This document shows positions 12,815 through 23,795 of a DNA stretch of 64,000 nt, in pieces (the stretch's first letter is position 1; the number at the start of each line of letters is the position of its first letter). The notes beneath the pieces were generated by a model. That model was not told the DNA's origin, did not search any database, and saw nothing but the letters and a program-made list of their open reading frames with translations. The DNA is from Symbiodinium sp. CCMP2592 (taxonomy: Eukaryota > Sar > Dinophyceae > Suessiales > Symbiodiniaceae). The stretch is from the NCBI GenBank assembly GCA_905221615.1, contig CAJNDT010004891.1, forward strand, positions 479,501 through 543,500. The letters are read 5' to 3'. The position numbers and the translations under genes are program-made.

Positions 12815-13445
12815 GAGAACTTGCAGCTGCGAAGGCGGCCGGATGGGTGTCGCTGGGAGAGGAGGAACTTGCAGCCGGATGCCAGGACTCAGGCGGAGAT
12901 GAAGTCACGCCTCCAGAAGCTGCAGGCCCTTGTTGTTGCGCTGCTCAAAACATAAAGACGCAATCAATACGGTGACAAGAATGAACCTGCGTGTTGCGTA
13001 TATGCTAAAGAAACCAAGATGAGTCATGATGGCTGTCGAAGTAGCCGTTTGCCGCGGGGTGTGGGTGGGGGGCGGGGGAGCTTTCCTTGGCTTTCCTTTG
13101 CCAAGACGCAAATGCGCGGTGCCCGGGAAGATCCTTGGGAAGCAAAGGTCCTGGAGCAGAAGGCGCCCGGCACAATATGTAAACCATAATCTAATAGCAC
13201 ATGTCGTCTTGTGCCTTCAGGCCGCTGACTTGGAGCAGCTTCAACGAGCTCTCTCCGCGCCCGGCGGGGGCAAAGCCCGGAAGGCGGGGAGGGAAAAGCC
13301 TCCCAGCAGCTATGTCGATCCGCGTTGCGTCCTTGAGGCCTCCACATCTCCTGGAGCTCGCCGCGGCGTCCGCAGCAGGACATGGAATCCAAGTCCCGTG
13401 TGAAGACTCGAAGTCAAAGATGCCTCCTCGCAGGCAGCAATCACA
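12815..13445 (+). CDS. Coiled-coil protein exons, partial
   Basis: Three or four splice-bounded frames read as one kind of protein. They are AKDDLQEENLQLRR (from about 12793, after ttcccaag), NLQPDARTQAEMKSRLQKLQ (about 12862-12930), AADLEQLQRALSA (about 13220-13258, after gccttcag), and DMESKSRVKTRS (about 13380-13415). All are Glu/Gln/Leu/Arg rich with heptad spacing. No ATG or stop was fixed and no homolog was recognised. Exon borders follow nearby AG acceptors and GT/GC donors but were not all proved by phase. Confidence 0.45.
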
Positions 13446-13971
13446 GCGGGCAGGGGGTGGTCGACTCCGTGGCCGCATGACAATCATGCCCTGGGACCAG
13501 GCTCCGAAACCGAGATGCCTTGCTTCAATCTTGCTTCGGTGCGACCCGGACCCGGAGGCCTTCCAGAAAGACGACGCTGCTCGGACCCGAGATGCCGGAG
13601 CTCATCATGGCAGATAGAGTCCAACTGCTGCCTTGCTCAGGGTCGCCTGGCAGATGCTCCAGCTCGATCGCTGTCCCCATCTTCTCGGTGCATGCCACTA
13701 CCTGCCCAAGCCTCAGGGGAGAGGTGTCGTGCTTGGCTTTGGTAGGATGGAGGCACGACAGTCAGGCTTTCTGCTTAGGAGCTCAGTTCTTTGTGCCAAT
13801 GTGTGGACTTGGCAGATTGAACCGCCAATGCCCGCCCGAGGCAGTACATGTACCTACGTCACCGCTGGCACCATCCCCGTGTGCGAGGCTATTGGCATCT
13901 TTGGATTTGCAAGCAGCCCGGGGAAGCTGATTTGCTTCTTTCTGGTCGTGGTGCGTCTGCTGCTCCCTGCC

Positions 13972-14345
13972 CCTGTTGCTTGCTGCTGCTGCTGCTGCTG
14001 CTGCTGCTTACTCGCCTATGCTTCTATCCGTACTTCTCCAGTCTGCAGCAGTATCACAGCATTGCTACTGCTGCTATTGCTGCTGGCGACTGCTAGTGCC
14101 ACTGCTACTGCTACTGCTGGCCGGTGCCGAAAGTGCTACTGCTGCTGCGGCCAACTGCCACTGCTACAGCTGCTGCTGCAGCCACTGCCTCCTCCAGCTT
14201 CGACTACCCCTCCCACAACCGCAGCTGCTGAGACTCCTCCCTGCTGCTATTCATACTCCTACTCCTACACCGACTGCTGCTACTACGACGACGATGGCGA
14301 TAACTGTAGTATAACGACGATCACCACCACTTCCATACCACCGAC
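13972..14345. repeat. CTG/CTA/CCT triplet-repeat block
   Basis: It starts as a pure (CTG) run at about 13981-14008 and decays into mixed CTG, CTA, TAC and CCT triplets. The enclosing 250-codon plus frame is therefore Leu/Cys/Thr/Ser low complexity and I do not call it a gene. Confidence 0.8.
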
Positions 14346-14454
14346 GACCTGCGACATACAGCCAAGATCCCATTACGAGCGATAACTAGCCACTACCCAC
14401 TACCCACCGGCGCTAAACGGTTGAAGCAAGATAGGACTGACCCCCACGATGGCG

Positions 14455-14625
14455 ACGACGAGGATGATGATATGACATGTTATGATGTGGTAATGATGTT
14501 GTCATGATGCGGATGATGATGATGATGATGATGATGAATGAAAAGGATGGTGACGATGACGATGACGAGGGATCATGATCATGATCATAACGGTGATGAT
14601 GATGACGACGACGGCGACCGTGCCG
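14455..14625. repeat. GAT/GAC triplet-repeat block
   Basis: An uninterrupted (GAT) run at about 14511-14536 is followed by mixed GAT/GAC/GACGAC and an atcatgatc palindromic stretch. It lies about 120 bases after the CTG-type block, so two distinct trinucleotide expansions are adjacent. Confidence 0.8.
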
Positions 14626-15149
14626 GTGGTTGTGGTCGTGGTGCCTGCGTTTCTCGACACGAGGCCACCGAGTTTTGGCAGTCTGGTTCCGCCGCCGCCT
14701 GCAGACTCGCCAACTGCATCTTGTCTGCAGTGCGAGTCTTTTCTTCTATGAGTCCTCACGATCACCAGGGCACCTTTGAAAACGCATTCTGCTCGCCGAG
14801 GGCAGAGGCCGCGCATCTCCCAGAGCCCCGCTGGCTCCGAGGCCCATTCTCGTCCTTTGCTTTGTGCCAAGAGAAGCAAGGGTTCATTCGTTCGTGTTCT
14901 GGCCTCAAGCGAATGATTCTGGCAAGGGTAGTTTGTGAGTGCATGTTGACTTTAAAGCCTCAGGTCTGGATTCTTTGGAAGGTGAATGTGGTGGTGTTGC
15001 GTGAGCGTTCTGAGATCTGTGTCGGACCTCGGCAGGGTGGCTCCACCTGCTAGTTTACCGGCGCCTGGACCTCTGCTGGAGCAGTCGTATGTCGAGTCTG
15101 GAAGCACCGACAAGCCCAGGCCTCCTCCGGATGGGAAGGACCAGAGAGA

Positions 15150-15182
15150 AAAGGGATAGAGAGAGAGAGAGAGAGACAAAGA
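15150..15182. repeat. (GA)n microsatellite
   Basis: A short gagagaga run. The surrounding 14.7-15.8 kb contains only short frames with no recognised domain. Confidence 0.7.
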
Positions 15183-16143
15183 GTCGATGCGGTTGTAGTT
15201 TCTCATGCTACTGCTTGCGAAAGGGAAAACAGGTTCCAAAACGGAGCCCTCAAAACAGGGGGGCGAACGGAGCCAAACGGCCCACTTTACAACCAAAGAT
15301 GAGGCCTGGGGGTTCATATAGTTTAGGTAATGGTTTCGCCGGTGCAGCACAGGGCCTCATCGTAATAGGGGGTCTCACCCTGGCAATAGACCAACCAGTG
15401 CGCGGACACGCGCGGGCACAGTCTCGTGCTGTGCTTTGGCTGTGTGCAAGCAAGTCGCGCATCGAGCGACTGCGAGACTCCCCTGGCTGTGCTGACGAAG
15501 AGAGACGGCTCACTCCCCTAGTCTCTACCCTTCTGAAAGGCAAGAGATGGAAGACACGGGGGAGTAAGAAACTCGGGGTCCTCCTCAGAATTTAGTTGTA
15601 TGTGCTATTGGCATGAAGGTGTTGACAATTTGTTTTCTTCCCGGGCAAGAATCGTTAGGGTCGTACCATGTCCCACAATCTCTCCGCTCCAACATGGTGT
15701 GCGTACTGAGGCAGGTGGGGGACCTAGACGAAGAGAGAGGTACCGGAGGCCCGAGGAAATAACAAAGGCAGAGTGTGACAGGTTTAGTTTCATTTTCACA
15801 GAGGCCGGACAGCATGGCTCCTGCCAGCGATGCTTGCTATTCTCCTAGATCTTTTTCAACAAGAAGCAGAAGGTTGCACTGCGGATAGTTCAAGCATGAT
15901 TGCCGTGGTGAAGAGAAGAAAGCAGAGCATGACCGGGAAAACACCTCCTTCGTCTGCCTCTGTCAAGGAGCCGGGGCTGCAGCCGGGCCATACTTGCCTG
16001 GGCCTCTCGCTACCGTCGCTGCCGGAGGTGGGCCTGGACTTTCATCGCTTCCTCGTATCCTCCTCGTCTGCCTCTGCTTCTGATGACCATCATGATGAAC
16101 CTGGCGACTGACGCAATGGCATCGCATCCACGCCTGTGCAGGT

Positions 16144-17515
16144 CCCGGCCCTCTCTGTCGCACCTGCCATGGACGAGCGGGAGAAGCAGCAGGCCAAACA
16201 CCCAGCCCATCGCCGGAGGTGCATCAGCTCCGTCGAAACGTCCAGGCTCTGGAGCTCCGGGATCGCAATCGCGAGCTCTCCAGCCAGCCCGACACCTCAG
16301 AAACATTCAGAGATAGAGAGCTCTCCAGGCCTCCTTGAACTTCCTCCTTCGCTTCATGTCACCTGCTCCGTGCCCGTTCAAGGCTTGACCGACTGCTGGT
16401 GGACAAGTTCTCAGAGGATGCCTTGCACGACAAGTCCAAGATAAGGTCGGGGCGGAGGGCTGGCACAGCCAAGTTCCCAAACACACCACCGGTAAAGATG
16501 GCTGCGAGGTACAAGGAGAAGATCAAAGCCAAGGCGTGTCAGTGGTGCTTTTCCGAAGATTCGCGTTGTGGTCCGTCTCAGATTCGTTTGGCTGCCTTGG
16601 GAGTCTCGTGTACATGCGTCTGAGAGATTTTGTTCAGGATGCGAAGATCAGCTCCTTGGAGACAGCTTTGGAGCGGCTCCGGGAGAAGGCAGCGCGATGG
16701 GCCCATGTTACCATGTTGGACATAGAGCCTAGCCCCTGGGCACTGCGAGCCTTCTGAACCGAGTCCCACCATGTGTCTCAACAAGACCAAAGCCCCGGTT
16801 CTCTCATCTGCTGAGCCTTGCCATGTCTACGGATTCCAGGCTCGCCACATCGAAGGCTCCATGCGCCACGATGCGCAACAGCTCGGGGCCGAGAATTCCC
16901 AAGCTTGCAGGACCACGCCCAACTGAGGAGAGGATGTGGCGTGGGCCAGGGTTCTCAAGTGAATTGTTGCTGACGTTTCACGCAAAAACACCTGCAGTAG
17001 GGAGTTGTCACGGGGACTAGGGTGCCAGAACGAATTATCGCATCCGTTCAGTGGTTTCAGATGCGGAAGCAATCTGCGTAATTCTGCGGCTGTCATCGGC
17101 TGTCGGCTTGGGCTTGCCGCGGATCCGTTTGCGGTGGAGGGCACGTCCACTAAACAGATCGATCCAACAAGTTCTGAAGACTAGCTGCACATTTGAGAAA
17201 CGACCACCGAAGCCAAGCAGCCCGAGACGAATCATGAAGGGGGCTCTGAGTTGCTGGCTCTGAGTTCCTCAGGCTTGCCATCGATGTGGCAGTGCTCTCG
17301 ACAGAACTCCACCACGCGCAGGTCTGGTTTGCCTTTCCTCGGCATGCTGTAGCGTTTCGCCCCGCGGGCTTTGCTTGCAGGTGCATGGCTCCTTGCCAGA
17401 GGAGAACTCCGGTCTACGAGCTCAGCTGGCCCAGGCACGTACCCTCAACCCTGCCGAATCAGCGGTCGCTTCGTGCAACTCTGGCGGTGCCAGGCTATCG
17501 CCTCTGCCGATGAGA
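16144..17515 (+). CDS. Coiled-coil protein gene, multiple exons, partial
   Basis: Several splice-bounded frames have the same Glu/Leu/Arg/Gln character: MDEREKQQAK (about 16169), VHQLRRNVQALELRDRNREL (about 16219-16278), VDKFSEDALHDKSK (about 16399-16440), and RYKEKIKAK ending at 16533. The next exon, 16638-16688, is well defined and reads DAKISSLETALERLREK. ARHIEGSMRHDAQQLGAEN (about 16842-16900) and LPEENSGLRAQLAQA (about 17390-17435) follow. The 16534-16637 intron starts with GC, ends with AG and keeps phase 0. The protein is probably a long cytoskeletal or scaffold coiled coil; no specific family was recognised and neither terminus was found. Confidence 0.55.
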
Positions 17516-17975
17516 TGAAGAGGCGCAAAGGGCAGTGCCTCAGGATTGCTTAGGGACGGCCATGGCCATCTCTCTAAACATGATCGTCAGGGATTCATCT
17601 ATGCCGAGGTTATGGTCGGTGCAATGAGGATGAATCGGCATCAGCATGTCTTCATCACCCACCATTTCTGAGATGTGCATTCGGTGGGAGACGTTTCTTC
17701 CCTTCTCTCCGGGGGGCTCTCGGTGCTCTCGGCCCTGCAAGGGGAGATGCCCGTCCAACCTTCTGGCTCAGGTTGAAGCAGGCACAAAACAAGGAAGGGA
17801 TCCCCAGAGCAAGAGGCATTGGGCGCTACATCGGCCCAGGTCTGTGAAGTTTCTAGATTCTAGTTATTAGATGGGCTAACGCACCTCCAAGAAGAACGTA
17901 CGATAAGTTTCGCTGCCTGCTTGGATGTAGGCATGGCCGTGCCCTGCGTGTGAGACACCGGGGAGCCTGGAGTTC
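17516..17975. other. No supported gene
   Basis: Only short frames with no recognisable pattern lie between the coiled-coil exons and the methyltransferase exon. Confidence 0.35.
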
Positions 17976-17980
17976 GTCCC

Positions 17981-18468
17981 ATGCCGAAGACGGAGACGGG
18001 ACATGGAACCAGCCACGCAGAAGCGATTGCGTGCTTGCAAAAGATATTCGCAAAGAACCACACCGGCTTTGGTTCCGACATCACTGATGAGAACATTGAT
18101 CCTGGGAATCTGCAGTATGGCGAGGTCACCTACCAAGGCATGCAGCCCTTGTACAGTGCTCTGGACCTGAGGCCCGGCGATGTCTTTTACGACCTGGGCT
18201 GTGGTGTTGGGAAGCTGGTGCTCTACGTGGCCCTCCGGGGCGACGCAGCCCGATCCGTGGGCCTGGAAGTGGGCCAGCGCCGCTTTCTGCTGGCGGAGGG
18301 GGCCCGCTGCTCCCTGGATGAGGACCGGGACGGACCTCATCCTCCGCCCTTGTGAAAGAGCACAGTTTTTCCGCGCAGGAGCTTGACTCCCTGAAGAAGA
18401 CGGGCAAGTCCCAGCCCTCTTCGACGGAATACAAGTTCATGACTCTTGGCGGCAGGGACGGGAGATAA
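17981..18468 (+). CDS. DOT1-like histone H3-K79 methyltransferase core, partial
   Basis: The frame from 17981 to about 18355 carries the DOT1 catalytic fold. YGEVTYQGMQPLYSALDL (about residues 46-63) matches the region before motif I, and DVFYDLGCGVGKLVLYVAL (residues 67-85) is the S-adenosylmethionine-binding motif with the acidic D-L-G-C-G-x-G loop. ARSVGLEVGQRR (about residues 89-100) holds the acidic residue that contacts the cofactor ribose. The enzymes methylate histone H3 lysine 79 on nucleosomes. The frame leaves homology near 18310; a second piece, ELDSLKKTGKSQP, follows a cgcgcag acceptor at about 18381 and runs to a taa at about 18466-18468. The C-terminal part of a normal DOT1 core is missing or lies in unplaced exons, so this may be a partial gene or a relic. 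An unrelated class-I methyltransferase is the alternative, but the YGE...DVFYDLG spacing favours DOT1. Confidence 0.7.
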
Positions 18469-18549
18469 ATTTCGAGGGGCCTGGGCTCGGCTGTGAGCTT
18501 TCGGCCCAGGCTTGCGGATATCAGCAGGCCGGGAGCTCAGCCCCAAGCT

Positions 18550-19060
18550 CGGTGCTGCCAGAAGAGCGGTGTGGTGCGTCTCAGCGCAGGCACCGCTACT
18601 TGGACCCAACGGATGCTCGGCTTGATGCCATCTGTTCTGCTATTGACTCTCGCGGCCACGATCTCCCGTCCCGAGGTTGCAGTCCTCACCAACCTCTGCA
18701 TGGACATGGGCGTCCAAAGCCGCACGGTCAACTGTCTCCTGCGCTGTCCCTCCTTCAGGTCGATGCTTCGCAGTCTATTTCTTGCTGGGCCTTGAACTTG
18801 GCAAGCCAGGCGATTGGTGAGCATCACTCCACTTCTTCATTCCAGGCGAGCCTCTTATTGCCGCCGGCTGTAGCGTTCAAGTGCCCAGTTGACTTTGAAA
18901 GTGTTGATTCCTGTCAACAAATGAGCCACTTCCTGGGGAAGACGTCTTTGGCAGATGGTTTCTGCCTCCGCAGGCTGAAGTTGGCGCGCTCCGTGATGGT
19001 CTCCTGCACCTGGGCCAAGGTCTCGGCGTGGCAGGCGACTGACTCAGCAACTGGGGACTA
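18550..19060 (+). CDS. Possible exons of unknown protein
   Basis: Two plus frames compete at 18550-18795. One contains MLGLMPSVLLLTLAATISR followed by PEVAVLTNLCMDMGVQSR; the other reads RYLDPTDARLDAICSAIDSR. Both look partly protein-like and neither matches a family I know. A further frame reads AEVGALRDGLLHLGQGLGV at about 18975. These may be later exons of the methyltransferase-containing gene. Confidence 0.2.
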
Positions 19061-19131
19061 GGGTAGCGCTCTTTGCTATATGCTTTGCTGCTGTCTACCC
19101 AGCCTCTAAAGTGCGGCCTTCTCTTGTCCAG

Positions 19132-19242
19132 GTGTATGACGTTCTGCCGCCGCAGGCGAGGAAGTGGTGGGTCACAGTACAATATAGCTCCCGGTTGCTA
19201 CGTGCTGCAGTCGGAGCAACAAGCATTCTCAAGCCGACTTGA
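19132..19242 (+). CDS. Probable terminal exon, unknown protein
   Basis: After a pyrimidine-rich acceptor (ttctcttgtccag) the frame reads VYDVLPPQARKWWVTVQ, then SRLLRAAVGATSILKPT and a tga at 19240-19242. The sequence is protein-like, with a Trp pair, but matches no family I recognise. It could be the last exon of a gene that begins upstream. Confidence 0.3.
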   Translation: MYDVLPPQARKWWVTVQYSSRLLRAAVGATSILKPT

Positions 19243-21640
19243 ACGGTGTGTCCCCGTGATCCTGTCAGGAGCCGCTCGCCCGCTCCTTCCTGACTACACC
19301 AGCGGTCATCAAAAGATGCACCAGTGCAACGGCGCTGAAGAGGCCGACGACCGGCATCTGAAGTGCTTCGCATGTTGACCATTGATCTAGCGGATCTGGC
19401 TGAGCCCAAGGGTTCTTGGAGTTACCGTAAGAGTGACGGAAAAGAGACTTCATGCGGCTTTTGAAGCATGTGCAGGCGTGGTGCACCTTGGCAGCAGGCT
19501 TTGTCAAGCAAGGCACTTGCTTTGCGGATTGCACCTGACCTGACCAAGTGGGCCACCTGCACACCGAGCATCGCAGCCCATCAAATTCCGTAATGGTCGG
19601 CTAAGGAGTTAATGCTGTCACCGGCAAGGCCCGACAAAAAGGCCGGGCATTGTAGTGATGAAGTCTTAACCTCGGGAGTCGCAAGTTCCCTTGTCAGGAC
19701 ACGCTACCTCCACTGGTGAGCTCGGCAAGCTTGCGGCGGGCGGGTGCAAGAAGTTTGCCAGCCACCAGGCAGGGGGCACGCAGCCGTTTGACGCCAATAA
19801 GAATATAGCCAGTGCCTGCTCACTTGCAGGCGCAGCATGACGTCTGTGAAGCGGAGCGCTCTGACCTTGACTCAGACGACCCAGGAAACTCATCGAGGTT
19901 TCGTTTTTTTTGCAACCCCGGGCCGTGCTGCCACTGCAGGCGCCTGAGCTCCAACCTGGAGCCTGCTACGGAAGAGCCTACGAAGTAGGCTGCGACTGGT
20001 TTCAACGGCTTTCCACGAGGGTCCAAAGCCAGGCCCGCGCTGAAGACTGCCAGAATCCCCCCATTTCGGAGGATTATAGCCAGGGATGCACTGCAGCTAC
20101 AAAGCTCTGGCTGTAACACAGTCATTGCGAAGCAGATGGCACCGTCGCAGCTTCTTGGGGGCTGTTCGCCGTCAGAGAGCTCGGCTTCTGAATTCAGATG
20201 CTCGGTCACTGCAAAGGAATGCATGTGGTTGCACGGGGTGCCTTGCAAGCATTGTCCGGTCGCCTTTGCAGTTTCCGGGCTCCAGTCACCTGCACTTCGC
20301 GGTTCGCGGTGTGTGAGGCACCGGCCGAGAAGTGCGACGAATAGTCTCAACAGCTGGGCATCACCAAAGATGTCGGAGAGGCTGTCTCCATGGCATGGAG
20401 CAGTCGAAGACACGCTTAGATTAGAGACAGCCAGTTGTGTAATCGTCGCAAGAAGCTTCTGAATTCTGTTTGTTCAAACTACACTGGATCTCGTATCATG
20501 TTTCAAGAGCTGTCATGCTGTAGTGCGTAGGCCGATCCTGCTTTGCAAAGGAGATCGTGGTGGAGTTGGATTGAGCTTGGGCTCTCTAAGACTCTAAGAC
20601 TTTAAGCTGTTCGTGTCTGTTGGATCAGGAGCGTGCTGTCTGCAACTCTCCACCACCAGGTCAGAGCGGGTTCATAGGAATAGCTCCGCAGCACCTTAAA
20701 AAAGGCTGCTGCCATCCTCCATAGTGCTGGCCAACGTGTGCACAGACAGTTTGCTCAATCAGACGACTTCATCAATTACGGTTACGGGGGGCAGAAGGTC
20801 AGAAAGTGCACCGAAGTCGGCTTCACTGATGGCCCCTTGTCAAGTTTCACTCTGTTTTTTGGAAAGTCAGATCATCGAATCCTAGCAGGCCAGACATGCT
20901 TCTGCATGATTTTTCATTACTCAAATGCTCCTGTCGCACAAACAGTGTGAATCTCTTGCTTGAAAAGATCACCAGCATGCTGCCAGCGCCTGCTGCAGAC
21001 AGTGTTCTTCCGTGTGTGTGGATTCGGTGCGACATATTCCTTTAAACCCAATGCTCGCGAGTACAATTCATAGTTGTACACGCTCATCTTTTGTTGTTAT
21101 TCTTATGATGTTGAGTGCTACTTTCATTGTTTTTGTTGATGTCATGGTATTTACGTAGTGCTGCTTGTCTATAGAATAGTAGCTGTCGCAGACCGGTGTG
21201 ACCATTTTTCTAGCTCTTATGAAGACGGCCAAGTCACGGGATTACTGACATGTCATGGTGATGTTGTTACGGCTCGTATGACTGTTATTGCCATGATAGC
21301 TTCGTACTTTTTTACGCTAGCGTTTTATGATGATGGCCACGAGTTATGATGAGTTCAACCTGTCATGCCCAACTGAGTGGGCAGGCAGATTCGCGACATC
21401 ACAGTCCAGCGCTCAGCTGCCAGTTTTGTGCAGGGCAGCTGGTTGCACAGTGGAGCTGTCGTTTACATGCACGGCCCACTACCGTTGTGGCATGCCCCAG
21501 CTTTCCGCCGGTCATGCTGTGACTCTTGCTGCTGGTGTGCCGGCAGAAATTCGCTTTCTCCTCCGTCGCGGACCAGCGCATCATCTCCGAACAGCGAATC
21601 AAGGCACCGCACCCGCCAGCCTGGCCCAGTTCTCGAGAGA
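19243..21640. other. Long stretch without a supported gene
   Basis: There are many short frames on both strands. The largest is a 197-codon minus-strand frame at 19820-20413, which has no recognisable motif and heavy Ser/Cys/Arg use. A short ctaagactctaagact duplication lies at about 20585-20600. I see no tandem array or structural RNA. Confidence 0.35.
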
Positions 21641-21654
21641 TGAGAAGCTGTGTC

Positions 21655-22625
21655 GCTGTTCCAGGAGCTGGAGGAGCTCCTGGGCAAGAGAGCCGAGGCG
21701 AAGCGTCCAATCCTCTCCTCGAAGGATGCGCTGAAAGGATGCTCACCTAGCCCAGTAGAAAGGAGAACGAGAAGCTGACGGCCGAGAGTCAGCTGATCCA
21801 GCAGGAGCAGGACCAGGTATCCCTGATGACCTACTCAGAAGTTCTTATTCGGCTGCAACAGCCGTGGAGGTTCGATGTGACATTGCGGAGTTCGAGCAGC
21901 AAAGTCGGGCACTTCTAGAGGAGCTGGGTTTTGATAAGCTGAGCCTTTGATTTTGCATGTGACGGTTGCTGCAGCAGTCTTGTCCACAGCAGCCCTTCGA
22001 TCGCCGCCCGTCCGCCGCCACGTGGCTCTCAGCTGCCTGTCACCCACCGAGTTGGCGGCAACACTTACGCGCAGAGCGAGGGCCTCGGGAAGGGAGGCCA
22101 AGTGGTATGTGCAGCTGTGTCTGTACGGTCTCGATGAAGTGCAACTCTGTCATCACGAGGCCACTCTGTACTATTGCATCTTCGCCACCGCTTTGCGGAG
22201 GCCTTGTGTTGTTGTTTTTGGCACAAGGGTCTTCTTGATGCTGTTCCGCTTGCAGGGCCGCAGGTACGGGGTTTCGAGTGGAGTGATGTTTCCGGTTCCC
22301 TCGCGAGGTTGATACTCAGCGTACACTGCACCTGAGCAATGAACTCGAGTTCATATACAAGCAACATGCCCGGTGCCAAGTGAAGAGTGAATATTCCGAA
22401 ACCTTGACATGGGAACTGGATGATGGCATTATGATGCAGTGGCCGCAAGTGCAAGGTCCGTGGCTGTGGAGGGAGATTTCTTCTCTCAGGCACGGGTCGT
22501 ATTGTTTCCTTTGTTCATTCTCTCGCACTCGGCTCTTCCCAACAGGCATGGACTTTCCTCGTGTCCGCCCGCCTCGAGCTGACCTTGTTCCTGGCAGCTC
22601 TACTGGCCGGGTGCCCGGGCTGTGA
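21655..22625 (+). CDS. Coiled-coil protein gene, multiple exons
   Basis: Four splice-bounded frames read as coiled coil. They are ELEELLGKRAEAKR (about 21665-21712, after gttccag), ENEKLTAESQLIQQEQDQ (about 21761-21816, ending at a gtatcc donor), and VEVRCDIAEFEQQSRALLEE (about 21860-21930). The last, VDTQRTLHLSNELEFIYKQ, starts after cgcgag at about 22310 and runs in the same frame through SEYSETLTWELDDG. Leu/Glu/Gln heptads dominate. The last frame stays open to a tga at about 22623, so that region may be the 3' end. No family assignment is possible; a cytoskeletal or motor-tail-like protein is a guess. Confidence 0.5.
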
Positions 22626-22989
22626 GACTCGGAGTCCGACTGAGCAGAAACTGCCCAGGGAACTTCATTGAAGCAGGGCACATTACAGAACCCTCTAATC
22701 ACTTATGCACGCGGGAGATTTTCGGGTTAGTGACGATGCATCCTGGGCCGAGATGGCGAGTGAAGGACCGCAGCAATCGGAAATCGGGCACATGTAAAGT
22801 CGTGTCCCCAGCAGAGAACGGAATGTCCGAGGCTCATTTCTTGCTGTTTGGCAACTCCACTCCCCAGAAGACGAAGCACAAAAGCGGCAAGGAGCCTTTG
22901 TTTCGATGCAGTTCTCCAAAGGTTGGGCAGGTAGGTTCGCCCCGACCAGGAGGCTTTCCCGACCACGGCGCAGCAATTTGCCTCCGCCA

Positions 22990-23500
22990 AGGCTGCCATG
23001 CACCTGCAGAAAACAAGCAGTGCCAGTTATGCTTCGCCATTCTCGAGGACGTAGAGTCTGCATTGGCAGAAGCCGCTCGTGGCAATCAACCGAAGCAGGC
23101 TGGGCGTTGGAGCGCGGGAGGTTCGAGAGTGCAGACAGTTCCGGACGCAGGTTCTGACTTGCTGGGCTGCCATGAAGAAGTTCAATGACTATTCGATTGC
23201 CGTGCCGCTGGTAAGCTCCTGAGCATACCGAGCATTTGAGGATGGAAATAGATCGAGCAGTCGCATGAATGACCGATGCGAGGCAAGCGTCGTTGAAGCT
23301 ATGCAGAAGTGCAAGAAGGACCTTCAACCAGACTGTTGCTTCTGGTATGTTCCCACAGCGGCATCTGACGAAAGAGTGTGAGAGTGACCGGTGGAAGTTC
23401 GTGTGCAGGATGGAGATTACATCTTGAGAACCTGTGCTGCAAGAGAAGAGTTAATGCTTGCCCAACAGCGGAGCACGTCAGAGTGATTCTGCAAGGAGAG
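22990..23500 (+). CDS. Exons of an unrecognised protein
   Basis: FAILEDVESALAEAARGN occurs at about 23034-23088. Three better-bounded frames follow: AAMKKFNDYSIAVPL, ending at a canonical gtaagc donor near 23210; VVEAMQKCKKDLQPDCCF, ending at gtatgt near 23341; and DGDYILRTCAAREELMLAQQ after gtgcag near 23408. Donors and acceptors are good, so these are probably real exons, but I cannot name the product. They lie 300 bases upstream of the PPR-2 exons and could be its N-terminal part. Confidence 0.4.
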
Positions 23501-23795
23501 GTGTGCAACTTCCTGAACCGTAAGGGAGGCCTTTGACCTGCGAAGCTGTTTATGTTGGGTGGCCATTGGCTTAGCCGTTTAGTTGCTTGTTGCGCAGGTT
23601 CAAGCAGCAGCACGCTGATCAACGCTTCTCTCTCAGTGCAGATCTGCATCCTCGGATCAGCTTTGTGCTTGGTTTGCAAGTAAGCACTAGATTGTAAGGA
23701 CTTGTTGGAATCCTTGGCTAAGCGTCCCGAGCTTGGTTTCAGCTTTGCATCTCTTGGACCGAACGCAGCTGTCTGTCCATGTTTCTGTCGCTCAG

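Noticed and set aside
13633..14385. 250-codon plus-strand ORF with poly-Leu/Cys and Thr/Tyr runs
   Set aside because: Its second half is translated CTG/CTA/TAC triplet repeat and the first half shows no domain; the stop-free frame is a by-product of the repeats.
19820..20413. 197-codon minus-strand ORF
   Set aside because: No recognisable motif, Ser/Cys/Arg-heavy, and codon composition resembles shadow frames.
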